A stretch of 38,635 nucleotides of DNA from Armatimonadota bacterium. GTDB lineage: Bacteria; Armatimonadota; Fimbriimonadia; Fimbriimonadales; Fimbriimonadaceae. Every line of letters starts with the position of its first letter. Position 1 is the stretch's first letter. Under the pieces are notes generated by a model. The model saw nothing but the letters and a program-made list of their open reading frames with translations, was not told where the DNA came from and made no database searches. Below, in pieces: positions 1 through 7,441 of this stretch. The DNA is taken from positions 1 through 38,635 of the forward strand of contig JADFMN010000015.1 of the NCBI GenBank assembly GCA_022563855.1, given 5' to 3'. The translations under genes and the position numbers were made by a program.

Positions 1-377
1 ACCGGCTTGTAGTACGCCCTTGGATAACGCTCAACGCCTCGGCCGCGCCCGTGCAGGTCATCGTTGAGGCGACCGCCCCGGTTTCTGCGACCAACGAACT
101 GCGGTTCAAGCTCGAGGCATCGACCGACATCTTCGGCATCAGGCAGTGGATCGAGCTGTTCAATTTCACGACCGGGATGTACGAGGAGGTGGACGTGCGA
201 ATGGCGACGACTTCCGACTCAGCGATCGAGCTGACGTTCCTGGCCGGCGCTTCTCGGTTCATCGATCCCGGCACGCGCAAGATGCGCGCGAGGCTGAAGT
301 GGAAGCAGGCGGGGCCGATCATCTCCTATCCCTGGCAAGCGCGCATCGACCAAATCGTCTGGACCGTGCGCGTGTAG
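1..377 (+). CDS. C-terminal part of an unrecognised protein (5' truncated)
   Basis: The reading frame is open from the first bases of the window to the TAG at 375-377, so this is the end of a gene that begins upstream; a GTG at 51 lies inside it but has no clear ribosome binding site. About 124 residues are visible. They read like the beta-rich C-terminal part of a secreted or surface protein: alternating hydrophobic and polar residues, several aromatic residues, no cysteines and no membrane segment. The last residues are IDQIVWTVRV. I do not recognise a family and assign no function. It converges on the tRNA genes, leaving only 11 bp between its stop and the tRNA-Phe 3' end. Confidence 0.6.
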   Translation, partial: RLVVRPWITLNASAAPVQVIVEATAPVSATNELRFKLEASTDIFGIRQWIELFNFTTGMYEEVDVRMATTSDSAIELTFLAGASRFIDPGTRKMRARLKWKQAGPIISYPWQARIDQIVWTVRV

Positions 378-388
378 GTCAGAAAAAA

Positions 389-464
389 TGGTGCCGCAGG
401 GCGGACTTGAACCGCCGACCCTCGCATTTTCAGTGCGATGCTCTACCACCTGAGCTACCGCGGC
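389..464 (-). tRNA. tRNA-Phe (anticodon GAA)
   Basis: On the minus strand the sequence folds as a full 76-nt cloverleaf: acceptor GCCGCGG pairing with CTGCGGC (one G-U pair), D arm with TAGCTCAG and GGTAGAGC, anticodon arm with loop CTGAAAA giving anticodon GAA, a T arm GGCGG/CCGCC with TTCAAGT loop, discriminator A and an encoded CCA. The gene is followed directly by six T residues (383-388), which may help end transcription. It lies 11 bp downstream of tRNA-Asp and is probably co-transcribed with it. Confidence 0.97.
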
Positions 465-475
465 ACGGAGTTAGA

Positions 476-551
476 TGGCGAGGATGACGGGATTTGAACC
501 CGCGACCTCCGGCGTGACAGGCCGGCGCTCTAACCGCTGAGCTACACCCCC
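476..551 (-). tRNA. tRNA-Asp (anticodon GTC)
   Basis: The minus strand gives a 76-nt cloverleaf: acceptor GGGGGTG pairing with CATCCTC through two G-U pairs, the D-arm TAGCTCAGCGGTTAGAGC, anticodon stem CCGGC/GCCGG with anticodon GTC, T arm GCGGG/CCCGT with TTCAAAT loop, discriminator G (normal for tRNA-Asp) and encoded CCA. A promoter-like sequence ends just upstream at 564, which places the expected transcript start about 6 bp before the mature 5' end. Confidence 0.97.
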
Positions 552-563
552 GCGCGAAACTGG

Positions 564-593
564 ATTATCCCACCTTTTGAATCTGTAGCGCAA
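564..593 (-). promoter_or_regulatory. Candidate promoter of the tRNA-Asp/tRNA-Phe pair
   Basis: On the minus strand a -35-like TTGCGC (588-593, only 3 of 6 matching) and a -10-like GATAAT (564-569, 5 of 6) are separated by 18 bp. The predicted start, about 7 bp after the -10, falls a few bases before the mature 5' end of tRNA-Asp, as expected for a tRNA transcript. The position is convincing; the -35 match is weak. Confidence 0.45.
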
Positions 594-617
594 CCTCGCA
601 GGGACTGCTTGCCCCGA

Positions 618-1694
618 TCACGAACCGAAGAATAGACGCGCCAGTTCGCCTTGCTGTTCCCCGTCGAGCAAGAACCCGTCGTGACCGTGCGGCAAATCGA
701 TTTCGTGCCACTCTGCCGGTCGCCCAGCCTCCTCAGCCAGCCGGAGCAACTCTTGGCTCTGGCTCGACGGATACAGCCAGTCGCTGGTGAACGACGTGAA
801 CATGTATTCGCTCTGCGATCCGTCGAAGCTCTGACAATCGTAGTAGTCCAGCGCGCGGGTCAGATACAGGTAGCTGTTGGCGTCAAATCTGCGGGTGAAC
901 TTCGATGCCTGGTAGTCGAGATAGCTCTCAACTTGAAACTCTGTGCCTAGCGTCCAGTCGGCAACCGGTTTGTCCTGAAAACCGCGACCGAACTTGGTGG
1001 CGAAGCTCTCGGCGCTCAGATATGAGATGTGCCCCATCATCCTGGCGACGCCCAGCCCGCCCGCCGGCTGCTCGTCCAACGCGTACTCTCCGTTCTTCCA
1101 GGCGGGATCGCGCATGATCGCCTGTCGACCGACCTCGTTGAGCGCGATCTGCATGGCGTTGTGCGCCCGTGCGCAGCCCGTCATCCACACCTTGCGCACG
1201 GAGCCGGGTTTTCTCAAGCTCCACTCAAGCGCCTGCATTCCGCCCATGCTGCCGCCGCACGCGCCGAGGAGAGTATCGATCCCGAGGCTTCGAACGAGCC
1301 GGAACTGGCACTCGACCATGTCGCCGATCGTGATGATCGGAAACCGTCTTCCCCAGGTTCCGCCGTCTGGGTGCCGCGACGGCGGTCCGGTCGATCCTCG
1401 GCATCCACCGAGACAGTTCGAGCCGATCACGAAGAACCTGTCCGTGTCGATCCCTTTGCCCGGGCCGACCATCGCGGGCCACCAATCCGCGCAGTCGGCA
1501 TCGCCGCTCAGCGCGTGACAAACTAGGATAGCGTTATCCCGATCAGAGCTGAGCTTCCCCCAGGTCTGGTACGCAATGGCGACGCTGGGAATCTCTGCGC
1601 CCGACTCGGTAACAAGGCGACCGACGTCACTGTACATCCGTTGGTCTGAGCGCTCGCCCTGCTCTTTCGTAGCCGGGTCGGCTTCGTGACCCAT
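618..1694 (-). CDS. metX: Homoserine O-acetyltransferase (MetX family)
   Basis: An alpha/beta-hydrolase fold acyltransferase of 358 residues that acylates the hydroxyl of L-homoserine, normally from acetyl-CoA, at the entry to methionine synthesis in the cytoplasm. Visible family features are AYQTWGKL near residue 41, HALSGDA near 60, the nucleophile elbow GGSMGG with Ser149, Asp305 in FTSDWLYP and His338 in PHGHDGF, which together form the catalytic triad. The length is normal for the family. The ATG at 1692-1694 is used here; Met20 (MYSDVG) is an alternative start, since the first 19 residues are polar and poorly conserved in type. The start lies only 2 nt after the stop of the preceding pilT-like gene. 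Members of this family can use succinyl-CoA or act on serine, so the exact acyl donor is not certain. No metY or metZ is present in the window. Confidence 0.9.
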   Translation of the reverse strand: MGHEADPATKEQGERSDQRMYSDVGRLVTESGAEIPSVAIAYQTWGKLSSDRDNAILVCHALSGDADCADWWPAMVGPGKGIDTDRFFVIGSNCLGGCRGSTGPPSRHPDGGTWGRRFPIITIGDMVECQFRLVRSLGIDTLLGACGGSMGGMQALEWSLRKPGSVRKVWMTGCARAHNAMQIALNEVGRQAIMRDPAWKNGEYALDEQPAGGLGVARMMGHISYLSAESFATKFGRGFQDKPVADWTLGTEFQVESYLDYQASKFTRRFDANSYLYLTRALDYYDCQSFDGSQSEYMFTSFTSDWLYPSSQSQELLRLAEEAGRPAEWHEIDLPHGHDGFLLDGEQQGELARLFFGS

Positions 1695-1696
1695 GG

Positions 1697-2920
1697 CTAA
1701 TCCCGAGTGTAACCCGGGCGGTTGGGCTGGCCTTGGACGCCGCTGACGGGCGGCGCCTCCGGCACATCTTCTACTACCGGCGGAGCCTGAGTTGGGCCGC
1801 TATCCCTGCGTTTTCGGTCGCCACCCGCCTTCGCATTCTTTATCACTGCGTCTTCGCTCAAGTGCAGCATGCGGGTGAACTCTCCGGGTTCCTTCGCGTG
1901 GCTCCTAGCGTCCTCCTTCGTTACCATGCCATCCATCACCAGCCTGACAAGGCTTTGATCCAAGGAGAACATCTTCTGCTTGAGGCCGGTCTGAATGATC
2001 GAACTGATCTGGTAAGACTTGTTCTCACGAATGTTGTTGCGGACGGCTGAAGTCGCGTTCAACACTTCAAACGCTGCGGTTCGACCGTCGCCGTCCTTTA
2101 GCCGGACGAGGGTCTGTGACACAACGCCCAGCAGGTTGACGGAGAGCTGCATCCTAATCTGTTGCTGCTGGTGGATCGGGAATACGTCAATGATGCGATC
2201 CACTGTTTGTATGGCGTCCACGGTGTGCAGAGTCGCAAAAACGAGGTGGCCGGTTTCAGCGGCTGTGATCGCCAGGTGGATAGTTTCAAGATCGCGCATT
2301 TCGCCGACGAGGATCACGTCTGGATCCTGACGCAATACATACTTTAGCGCGTACCGAAAGGCGTGCGTGTCCCGTCCGATCTCGCGCTGGTTGAGCAGTG
2401 CCAGATGGTCGTCGTGAACGAACTCGATCGGGTCTTCGACGGTAACGATGTGCACGCTACGGGTACGGTTGATTCGATCGATCATCGCGGCGAGCGTGGT
2501 CGACTTTCCTGAGCCCGCTGGGCCGGTGACCAGAACAAAGCCGCGCGGTCGCTCGACGAAGCCGTAGCAGGCCTCCGGAAGGCGCAACTCCTCCATCGTC
2601 TGGATGTACAGGGGGATCACGCGGAATACAGCCTGCTCGTGTTCCCGCTGCCGGAACAGATTTCCGCGAAATCGCGCGACGCCGGAAATCTCGAGCGCGA
2701 AATCAAGCTCCTGGTCCCTGTGGAACGCAGAGATTTGCTCGGGAGGAAGGATTGCGCCGATGCCATCGCTGAATTCCTCAGGGGTGAAATGGGGCACGTC
2801 CTCCAGCTCGTGCAAATGCCCGTAAATGCGAACGTAAGTCTTGCCGGTGTCGGTCTTGAGGTGAAGGTCCGACCCGTTCAGCGCAACCGTGCGCTCAAGC
2901 AACTGCTTAACTTGTAGCAC
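1697..2920 (-). CDS. PilT-like type IV pilus retraction ATPase (third of three)
   Basis: A 407-residue hexameric secretion-type ATPase of the PilT/PilU family, which powers type IV pilus retraction at the inner face of the cytoplasmic membrane. The N-terminal PAS-like domain starts with GSDLHLK (residues 16-22), the Walker A motif is GPAGSGKST at 133-141, the acidic and Walker B regions follow as VEDPIEF and ILVGEMRD (203-210), and the His box is GHLVFATLHT. The C-terminal tail, from about residue 365, is an extra Pro/Gly/Arg-rich stretch that the two neighbouring paralogues lack. The start is GTG at 2918-2920, overlapping the end of the preceding paralogue by 14 nt, so translation is probably coupled. 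It could be a PilU-like accessory motor; sequence alone does not separate PilT from PilU here. Confidence 0.9.
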   Translation of the reverse strand: MLQVKQLLERTVALNGSDLHLKTDTGKTYVRIYGHLHELEDVPHFTPEEFSDGIGAILPPEQISAFHRDQELDFALEISGVARFRGNLFRQREHEQAVFRVIPLYIQTMEELRLPEACYGFVERPRGFVLVTGPAGSGKSTTLAAMIDRINRTRSVHIVTVEDPIEFVHDDHLALLNQREIGRDTHAFRYALKYVLRQDPDVILVGEMRDLETIHLAITAAETGHLVFATLHTVDAIQTVDRIIDVFPIHQQQQIRMQLSVNLLGVVSQTLVRLKDGDGRTAAFEVLNATSAVRNNIRENKSYQISSIIQTGLKQKMFSLDQSLVRLVMDGMVTKEDARSHAKEPGEFTRMLHLSEDAVIKNAKAGGDRKRRDSGPTQAPPVVEDVPEAPPVSGVQGQPNRPGYTRD

Positions 2921-3998
2921 GTGTCGCCTCCAGCAAGCCCTGTTTCGTCGCCAGACGCTTGAACTCTTCGGGATCCGACGATTTCGCCAGCGCTTGTTCG
3001 TATTCTATAATTCCCTCAGAGAGCAGCCCCAGCAAGCCCGTGTCGAGCGTTTGCATGCCGAACTGCGCTCCAGTCTGAATGTCCATATAGAGTTGGTGCG
3101 TCTTGGCGTCACGGATCAGCGTTCGGACCGCCGGCGTAGCGATCATGATTTCGAAGGCCGCCACTCGGCCCTTTTTGTCGGCTGTCGGAAGGATCGTCTG
3201 CGATATGACCGCTTGCAGCGTCACGCCCAGCTGCGTTCGAATCTGCTCCTGTTGATCTGGCTCGAACACGTCGACGATACGATCGATCGTCTGAGCTGCG
3301 TCCACGGTGTGGAGCGTCGAGAACACGAGGTGTCCGGTCTCCGCTGCAGTGATCGCCAGCTTGATAGTCTCCAGGTCGCGCATTTCGCCTACCAGGATCA
3401 CGTCCGGGTTCTGCCGCATGATGTGAAGCAATGCTTCAGCGAACGAACTCGTATCCGTGCCGACTTCGCGTTGATTGATGATCGACATCTTGTCGGAGTG
3501 CACGTACTCTATCGGATCCTCGATTGTTACTATGTTCTTCCGTGAGGTTATGTTTATGTGGTTGATCATCGCTGCAAGCGACGTCGACTTGCCTGAGCCC
3601 GTTGGGCCGGTGACCAGAATCAAGCCTCGTGGCAGCAACGACAGTTTTTCGGCGACCTTTGGAATCCTGAGATCCTCTATTGTCCGAATCTTGTACGGAA
3701 TCAGGCGGAATAGCGCGCCCAGCTTGCCTCGCTGCCAGAACATGTTGACGCGAAACCTCGCAAGTCCTTCCAAGGCGTAGGACATATCGAGCTCAAGGTC
3801 CTTCATCAGCCGCTGCTTTCGCTCGTCCGAGAGAACCTCAAAGAGCATGTTCTGCAGTTCGTCGACTGTGAATGGAGGCTGATCCACACGAATCAATTCT
3901 CCGTGAAGGCGAATGATCGGCGGATTTTCCGCCTTCAAGTGGAGATCGCTGGCCTCGATCTCGACGATGTGTCTTAACAGTTCGTTTAGTCTCGACAT
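2907..3998 (-). CDS. pilT: PilT-like type IV pilus retraction ATPase (second of three)
   Basis: This 363-residue protein is the most canonical PilT of the three. It has the N-terminal ASDLHLKA motif (residues 16-23), Walker A GPTGSGKST at 131-139, VTIEDPIEYVH, the Walker B segment ILVGEMRDLET, and the His box GHLVFSTLHTVDA. The length matches typical PilT (about 345-370 residues). It is expected to form a cytoplasmic hexamer that depolymerises the pilus during twitching motility. It begins 12 nt after the upstream paralogue ends and overlaps the next one by 14 nt. The remaining pilus assembly genes (pilB, pilC, pilM-Q, pilin) are not in this window. Confidence 0.93.
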   Translation of the reverse strand: MSRLNELLRHIVEIEASDLHLKAENPPIIRLHGELIRVDQPPFTVDELQNMLFEVLSDERKQRLMKDLELDMSYALEGLARFRVNMFWQRGKLGALFRLIPYKIRTIEDLRIPKVAEKLSLLPRGLILVTGPTGSGKSTSLAAMINHINITSRKNIVTIEDPIEYVHSDKMSIINQREVGTDTSSFAEALLHIMRQNPDVILVGEMRDLETIKLAITAAETGHLVFSTLHTVDAAQTIDRIVDVFEPDQQEQIRTQLGVTLQAVISQTILPTADKKGRVAAFEIMIATPAVRTLIRDAKTHQLYMDIQTGAQFGMQTLDTGLLGLLSEGIIEYEQALAKSSDPEEFKRLATKQGLLEATRATS

Positions 3999-4010
3999 TC
4001 CACCCTCGTC

Positions 4011-5090
4011 CTATCGACGCAACAACTGTTTCAACTCCGATACGATACCTGCATAGTTGATCGCGATCTCCTCAGTTATGATCCCAGCTTTGACGTATCG
4101 CGCCAAGCCTTGGTTCATCGTCTGCATTCCCCAGAATCCACCTTCGTTCATTAGATGGTACAGGTCGCCAAACGCTCCGTCCTCGATCGCCTTCGATACC
4201 GTGGGCGTGCAGATCAGAATCTCGGGAACGACTACGCGCCCAGCACCGTCAGCGCGCGGCACCAGTTTCTGTGCGATGATCGCCCTGAGTGATCCGCCAA
4301 GGCGTTGGCAGAGGTGCCTCTTCTCGTGCGGCGGGAACATGTTGACGATTCTGTCGAGAGTGTCGTACGCGCTCGACGTGTGCACCGTGGAGAAGACGAG
4401 GTGGCCTGTTTCACTTGCTTGGAGAGAAGCGTGCATCGTGGTGACGTCGCGCATCTCACCGATCAGAATCACATCGGGGGCTTCTCTCACAACCGCGCGC
4501 AGCGCCGGGAAGAAATCCTCCGTATCAAGGCCAACCTCGCGCTGGCTGATGTACGCCACTTTGTCGTGGTGCTCGATCTCAAGAGGATCTTCGATTGTGA
4601 CGATGTGCACCGGTCGCGTTTCGTTGATGATATCGAGCAGCGCCGCCAGGGTCGTCGTTTTGCCGCAGCCCGTCGGCCCGGTTACAAGCACGAGACCCTG
4701 CCGGTGCTTGGTCAGTTCACCTAGAACCGCCGGCATTCCGAGCTCTTCCAGGTTCTTGATCCTCGATGGAATGATCCGGCAAACGGCAGCGATCGTCCCT
4801 TTCTGCCGATAAATGTTCGTGCGAACTCGGCATTTGCCCTCGACTGAGAAGGCGATATCCATCTCCATCGAGTTCTCAAAGCGCTTGCTCTGCCTCTCGG
4901 TCATAACGCTGCCAATCAGGCGCAGGACGTCAGCCTCCGACAACACGGGCCAATCGCCCGGCAGGGGCGCCACGGAGGCGTGCTGCTTCATCATCGGCTT
5001 GTGATCCGCCTTGAGCATCACGTCCGAGGCCACGACCTCGTAGCCGGCTTCTATCAGGTCGAAAAGTTGTATGGATGCCGCGTCTTGCAT
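4011..5090 (-). CDS. Divergent PilT-like ATPase (first of three)
   Basis: A 359-residue PilT/PilB-superfamily ATPase. Core motifs are intact: Walker A GPTGCGKTT (138-146), VTIEDPLEIEH, Walker B ILIGEMRDVTT and His box GHLVFSTVHT. The N-terminus is divergent: the usual SDLHLKAG signature appears as SDVMLKADHKP (22-32), so the dimerisation/regulatory domain differs from its two neighbours. ATPase activity is well supported; the exact motor role is inferred. It follows the membrane-anchored protein at 5124-5825 after 33 nt and precedes the second pilT by 12 nt, which indicates one operon. A specialised or regulatory pilus motor is one reading. Confidence 0.88.
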   Translation of the reverse strand: MQDAASIQLFDLIEAGYEVVASDVMLKADHKPMMKQHASVAPLPGDWPVLSEADVLRLIGSVMTERQSKRFENSMEMDIAFSVEGKCRVRTNIYRQKGTIAAVCRIIPSRIKNLEELGMPAVLGELTKHRQGLVLVTGPTGCGKTTTLAALLDIINETRPVHIVTIEDPLEIEHHDKVAYISQREVGLDTEDFFPALRAVVREAPDVILIGEMRDVTTMHASLQASETGHLVFSTVHTSSAYDTLDRIVNMFPPHEKRHLCQRLGGSLRAIIAQKLVPRADGAGRVVVPEILICTPTVSKAIEDGAFGDLYHLMNEGGFWGMQTMNQGLARYVKAGIITEEIAINYAGIVSELKQLLRR

Positions 5091-5123
5091 ATTCTGTCCG
5101 CTGTGCGCTGGCTGCCCCCTCCC

Positions 5124-5825
5124 TCAAGCTGCAGCTTGGCCTCTAAGCTGGGCGAAGTATACCAAAGCACCGGCTGATAGGCCAGCAATAACCAGGAGAG
5201 AAATCACGATCGGCAACCTGCTCCGGCTCTTGCCGCTGGGCACAACGTACGAGTTGGGAAAGTACCGCGGAGGAATCGTCAGTTCAGCGGGGTCATCGGT
5301 CCTGACGAGGACGCGGTATTCCAGGATGGATGACCTTGGATCGAAGCTGGCTTCGAGCACGACAGCGTCCGATCGGTAGGACTGCAAGGTGGAGTTAGTC
5401 GGAACGAATCCGCTGAATCGAATGCTGAACGACTTGATCGTTTGGCCCTGCGATCCGGTAAGGAAGGCTCGAATGAGAGGCTGAATTCTAAGTTCGCCGA
5501 GCGTGGGGTCCACGACGTTGTTGACGGTGCAGATTGCTTTGACCCCAGGCTGTCCATTCCCCATCGGATACACTTCCAGGCCATCGACCGGCGAACCTAA
5601 TTCACTTGCGATCCATTGGATCTTGGATCTGAGCAATTCAGGCGTATAGCCCGGTTTGACGACGTAAATCTGGAGGATGTCCCGCATCGAGCTATCGTGC
5701 TCGATGTTGATGATGACCTCAGGTGAGACCTCCCAGACGTCGTCTGCCTCAACCCGCACTACATGCTGGGCCATGGCCTGAGAACTCAAAACCAGCCCGA
5801 ATAAGCCGATCAGCCTGATTCGCAC
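5124..5825 (-). CDS. Secreted or membrane-anchored protein of unknown function
   Basis: I do not recognise the family. The 233-residue product has a classical N-terminal signal sequence (residues 1 to about 20, hydrophobic core followed by SQAMAQ) and a single C-terminal membrane segment at about 204-224 preceded by KSRSR. The roughly 180 residues between them form a beta-rich extracytoplasmic domain containing just one cysteine (C99). The topology fits a protein tethered to the cytoplasmic membrane with its domain outside. The start is GTG at 5823-5825. It is the first gene of the run that continues with three pilT paralogues, so a link with the pilus or cell envelope is possible but only from context. 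Confidence 0.75.
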   Translation of the reverse strand: MRIRLIGLFGLVLSSQAMAQHVVRVEADDVWEVSPEVIINIEHDSSMRDILQIYVVKPGYTPELLRSKIQWIASELGSPVDGLEVYPMGNGQPGVKAICTVNNVVDPTLGELRIQPLIRAFLTGSQGQTIKSFSIRFSGFVPTNSTLQSYRSDAVVLEASFDPRSSILEYRVLVRTDDPAELTIPPRYFPNSYVVPSGKSRSRLPIVISLLVIAGLSAGALVYFAQLRGQAAA

Positions 5826-5992
5826 AGGCTCAAAGGTACCTTTCGGGGCTGAAGTATTACTGCTTGCCGCACAATCCCCGTAAATTTGACGTATATATTT
5901 GAAGTCACGAAATGGTGCTGAATCGGAACCGCCTCGCCGCTAGGGACGTTGGTAACTTAGAAATTAACCCCGCAGGGCACAGCTAACTATCC

Positions 5993-6001
5993 TGCTATAA
6001 T
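5993..6001 (+). promoter_or_regulatory. Extended -10 promoter of greA
   Basis: The sequence TGCTATAAT is a perfect -10 hexamer (5996-6001) with the TG extension one base upstream, a form that can work without a good -35 box; none is seen at the right distance. The expected start is about 6008, giving a leader of roughly 24 nt that contains the purine-rich binding site GGAAAG (6019-6024) seven bases before the greA ATG. The 5826-6031 gap is shared with the divergent gene at 5825, for which I found no convincing promoter. Confidence 0.6.
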
Positions 6002-6031
6002 TGCGAACCGCGACAAGCGGAAAGAAGCCAA

Positions 6032-6529
6032 ATGGACGACATTGAACTTGAATCGACAGGCCAGATCCTGCTGACGGCCGAAGGCCACGCTCGCCTCAAG
6101 AACGAGCTTCAACGCCTCTCCGTGGACAAGCGGGCGGAGATCGCTGAGCGCATCCGGGACAGCAAGGATCGGGGCGAGTTCAGCGAGGATAACAGCGAGC
6201 TCGAAGAGGTGAAGATCGAGCAGGCCATGGTAGAAAACCGGATCAACGAACTCAAGGCGATGTTTGCGAACGCGGCCATTATCAATAAGCGGAAGGTTTC
6301 TACGAAGGAAGTAGGCTTGGGCGCCCGTGTCACCGTCAAGGACAAGCGCCGACGGATCGAGTTCGAGGTTCGGATCGTCGCTAGCGTCGAGGCGAATCCG
6401 GACGAGGACTTGATCAGCGACGAATCCCCCCTCGGCCGGGCTCTGCTGGGCAAAGCCGTCGGCGACATCGTGCGGTACAGCGCCCCAGCTGGCGACCTTA
6501 GATACGAAATCACGAACATTCGCCGCTAG
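6032..6529 (+). CDS. greA: Transcription elongation factor GreA
   Basis: A 165-residue GreA/GreB family protein that enters the RNA polymerase secondary channel and stimulates cleavage of backtracked RNA. The N-terminal half is the expected antiparallel coiled coil (about 14-85), starting LLTAEGHARLKNELQRL; the C-terminal half is the FKBP-like domain ending with GDIVRYSAPAGDLRYEITNI. In the coiled-coil tip the usual GD-L-x-E-N segment reads GEFSEDN (48-54), so the first catalytic acid is Glu49 rather than Asp, while the second acid is kept as Glu52. It has its own promoter just upstream and is followed after 117 bp by secE. Slightly longer than the common 157-158 residues because of extra residues at the N-terminus. 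Confidence 0.93.
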   Translation: MDDIELESTGQILLTAEGHARLKNELQRLSVDKRAEIAERIRDSKDRGEFSEDNSELEEVKIEQAMVENRINELKAMFANAAIINKRKVSTKEVGLGARVTVKDKRRRIEFEVRIVASVEANPDEDLISDESPLGRALLGKAVGDIVRYSAPAGDLRYEITNIRR

Positions 6530-6559
6530 CGCGACGGCTCGGACAAGGGGCCAATCGTG

Positions 6560-6587
6560 CTGACCTGCGCCAAGACGATGGTATCAT
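6560..6587 (+). promoter_or_regulatory. Possible promoter of secE-nusG
   Basis: A -35-like CTGACC (6560-6565, 4 of 6) and a -10-like TATCAT (6582-6587, 5 of 6) with a 16-bp spacer lie in the 117-bp gap between greA and secE. The gap holds no tRNA gene, although tRNA-Trp sits before secE in many bacteria. Read-through from greA is an alternative source of secE transcripts. Confidence 0.35.
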
Positions 6588-6646
6588 AGTCGTATTCCTC
6601 GGTTCTTCGGCCCTATAACCGTAGCAACCGCAATCGTCGAGCGACA

Positions 6647-6868
6647 ATGAGCAAGAAGTCAATCCCGATACCGAAAATGCGGCGTGGCATCCGTGGTTTC
6701 TATAAGGATGTCGTGAGCGAAATGAAGCACGTCACGTGGCCCGGCCCTAAGGAGACGAGCCGCTTGACTAGCGTTGTGCTGTCCGTCTGCCTGGGCGTTG
6801 TCCTGATGCTCTTTGGGCTGTCGGTCGTGGTAGAACAAATTCTCAAAATACTTCTCGGAGGTGGCTAG
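6647..6868 (+). CDS. secE: Preprotein translocase subunit SecE
   Basis: A 73-residue single-membrane-span SecE, the clamp subunit of the SecYEG channel. The conserved amphipathic helix is GFYKDVVSEMKHVTWPGPKET (residues 17-37) and contains the family motif E-x-x-x-V-x-W-P; the membrane segment is about 40-69. The length is typical for the short bacterial form. The gene sits directly before nusG (3 nt gap), the usual arrangement. SecY is not in this window because the spc cluster stops early at rplE. Confidence 0.95.
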   Translation: MSKKSIPIPKMRRGIRGFYKDVVSEMKHVTWPGPKETSRLTSVVLSVCLGVVLMLFGLSVVVEQILKILLGGG

Positions 6869-6871
6869 GCA

Positions 6872-7399
6872 ATGGCAAGGTCTTGGTACGCGGTTCACAC
6901 GATCTCGGGCCACGAGAACAAAGTGCGGGATATTTTGAAGCGCAGAGCTGAAGCGGAGGGTCTCTGGGATTTCGATCTGTTTGAAATCATGATCCCGACT
7001 GAACAACAGCTCAGTACTCGCAACGGCAAGCGCGTCGTCGTGTCAAGGAAGGTTTTTCCTGGATACATCATGGTCCACATGAACATGACCGACGATTCTT
7101 TCAAGTTGGTCAAGAGCACGAGCGGAGTGACAGGGTTCGTGCAAAGCGGCAGCAAACCAATCCCGCTTGAGGATTTCGAGGTTCGACGGATCCTGAAGAA
7201 CCTTGAATTGAGCAAGGAGACGCCAAAGGTCGCGTTTGACAAAGGCGATTTGATCCGGGTGGTCGAAGGACCGTTCGTGGACTATCAAGGACGGATTGAG
7301 GAGGTCAATCGTGATCGAGAAAAGCTCAAGGTCATGATCAGCATCTTCGGCCGCGACACGCCCGTGGAGCTAGACTTCCCACAAGTCGAAAGGGTGTAA
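6872..7399 (+). CDS. nusG: Transcription termination/antitermination protein NusG
   Basis: A 175-residue NusG with the N-terminal NGN domain that binds RNA polymerase (starts with WYAVHTISGHENKV, residues 5-18; FPGYIMVHM near 63-71) and a C-terminal KOW domain (about 120-175, GPFVDYQGRIEEVN) that contacts Rho or ribosomal protein S10. Length and domain order are typical. A good ribosome binding site, GGAGGT, overlaps the end of secE. The next gene is recJ and not rplK, which departs from the usual order. Confidence 0.97.
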   Translation: MARSWYAVHTISGHENKVRDILKRRAEAEGLWDFDLFEIMIPTEQQLSTRNGKRVVVSRKVFPGYIMVHMNMTDDSFKLVKSTSGVTGFVQSGSKPIPLEDFEVRRILKNLELSKETPKVAFDKGDLIRVVEGPFVDYQGRIEEVNRDREKLKVMISIFGRDTPVELDFPQVERV

Positions 7400-7441
7400 G
7401 CTGTCGTACTTGTTAGCCGCCGCCAGCGGCTTGATAGCTTT

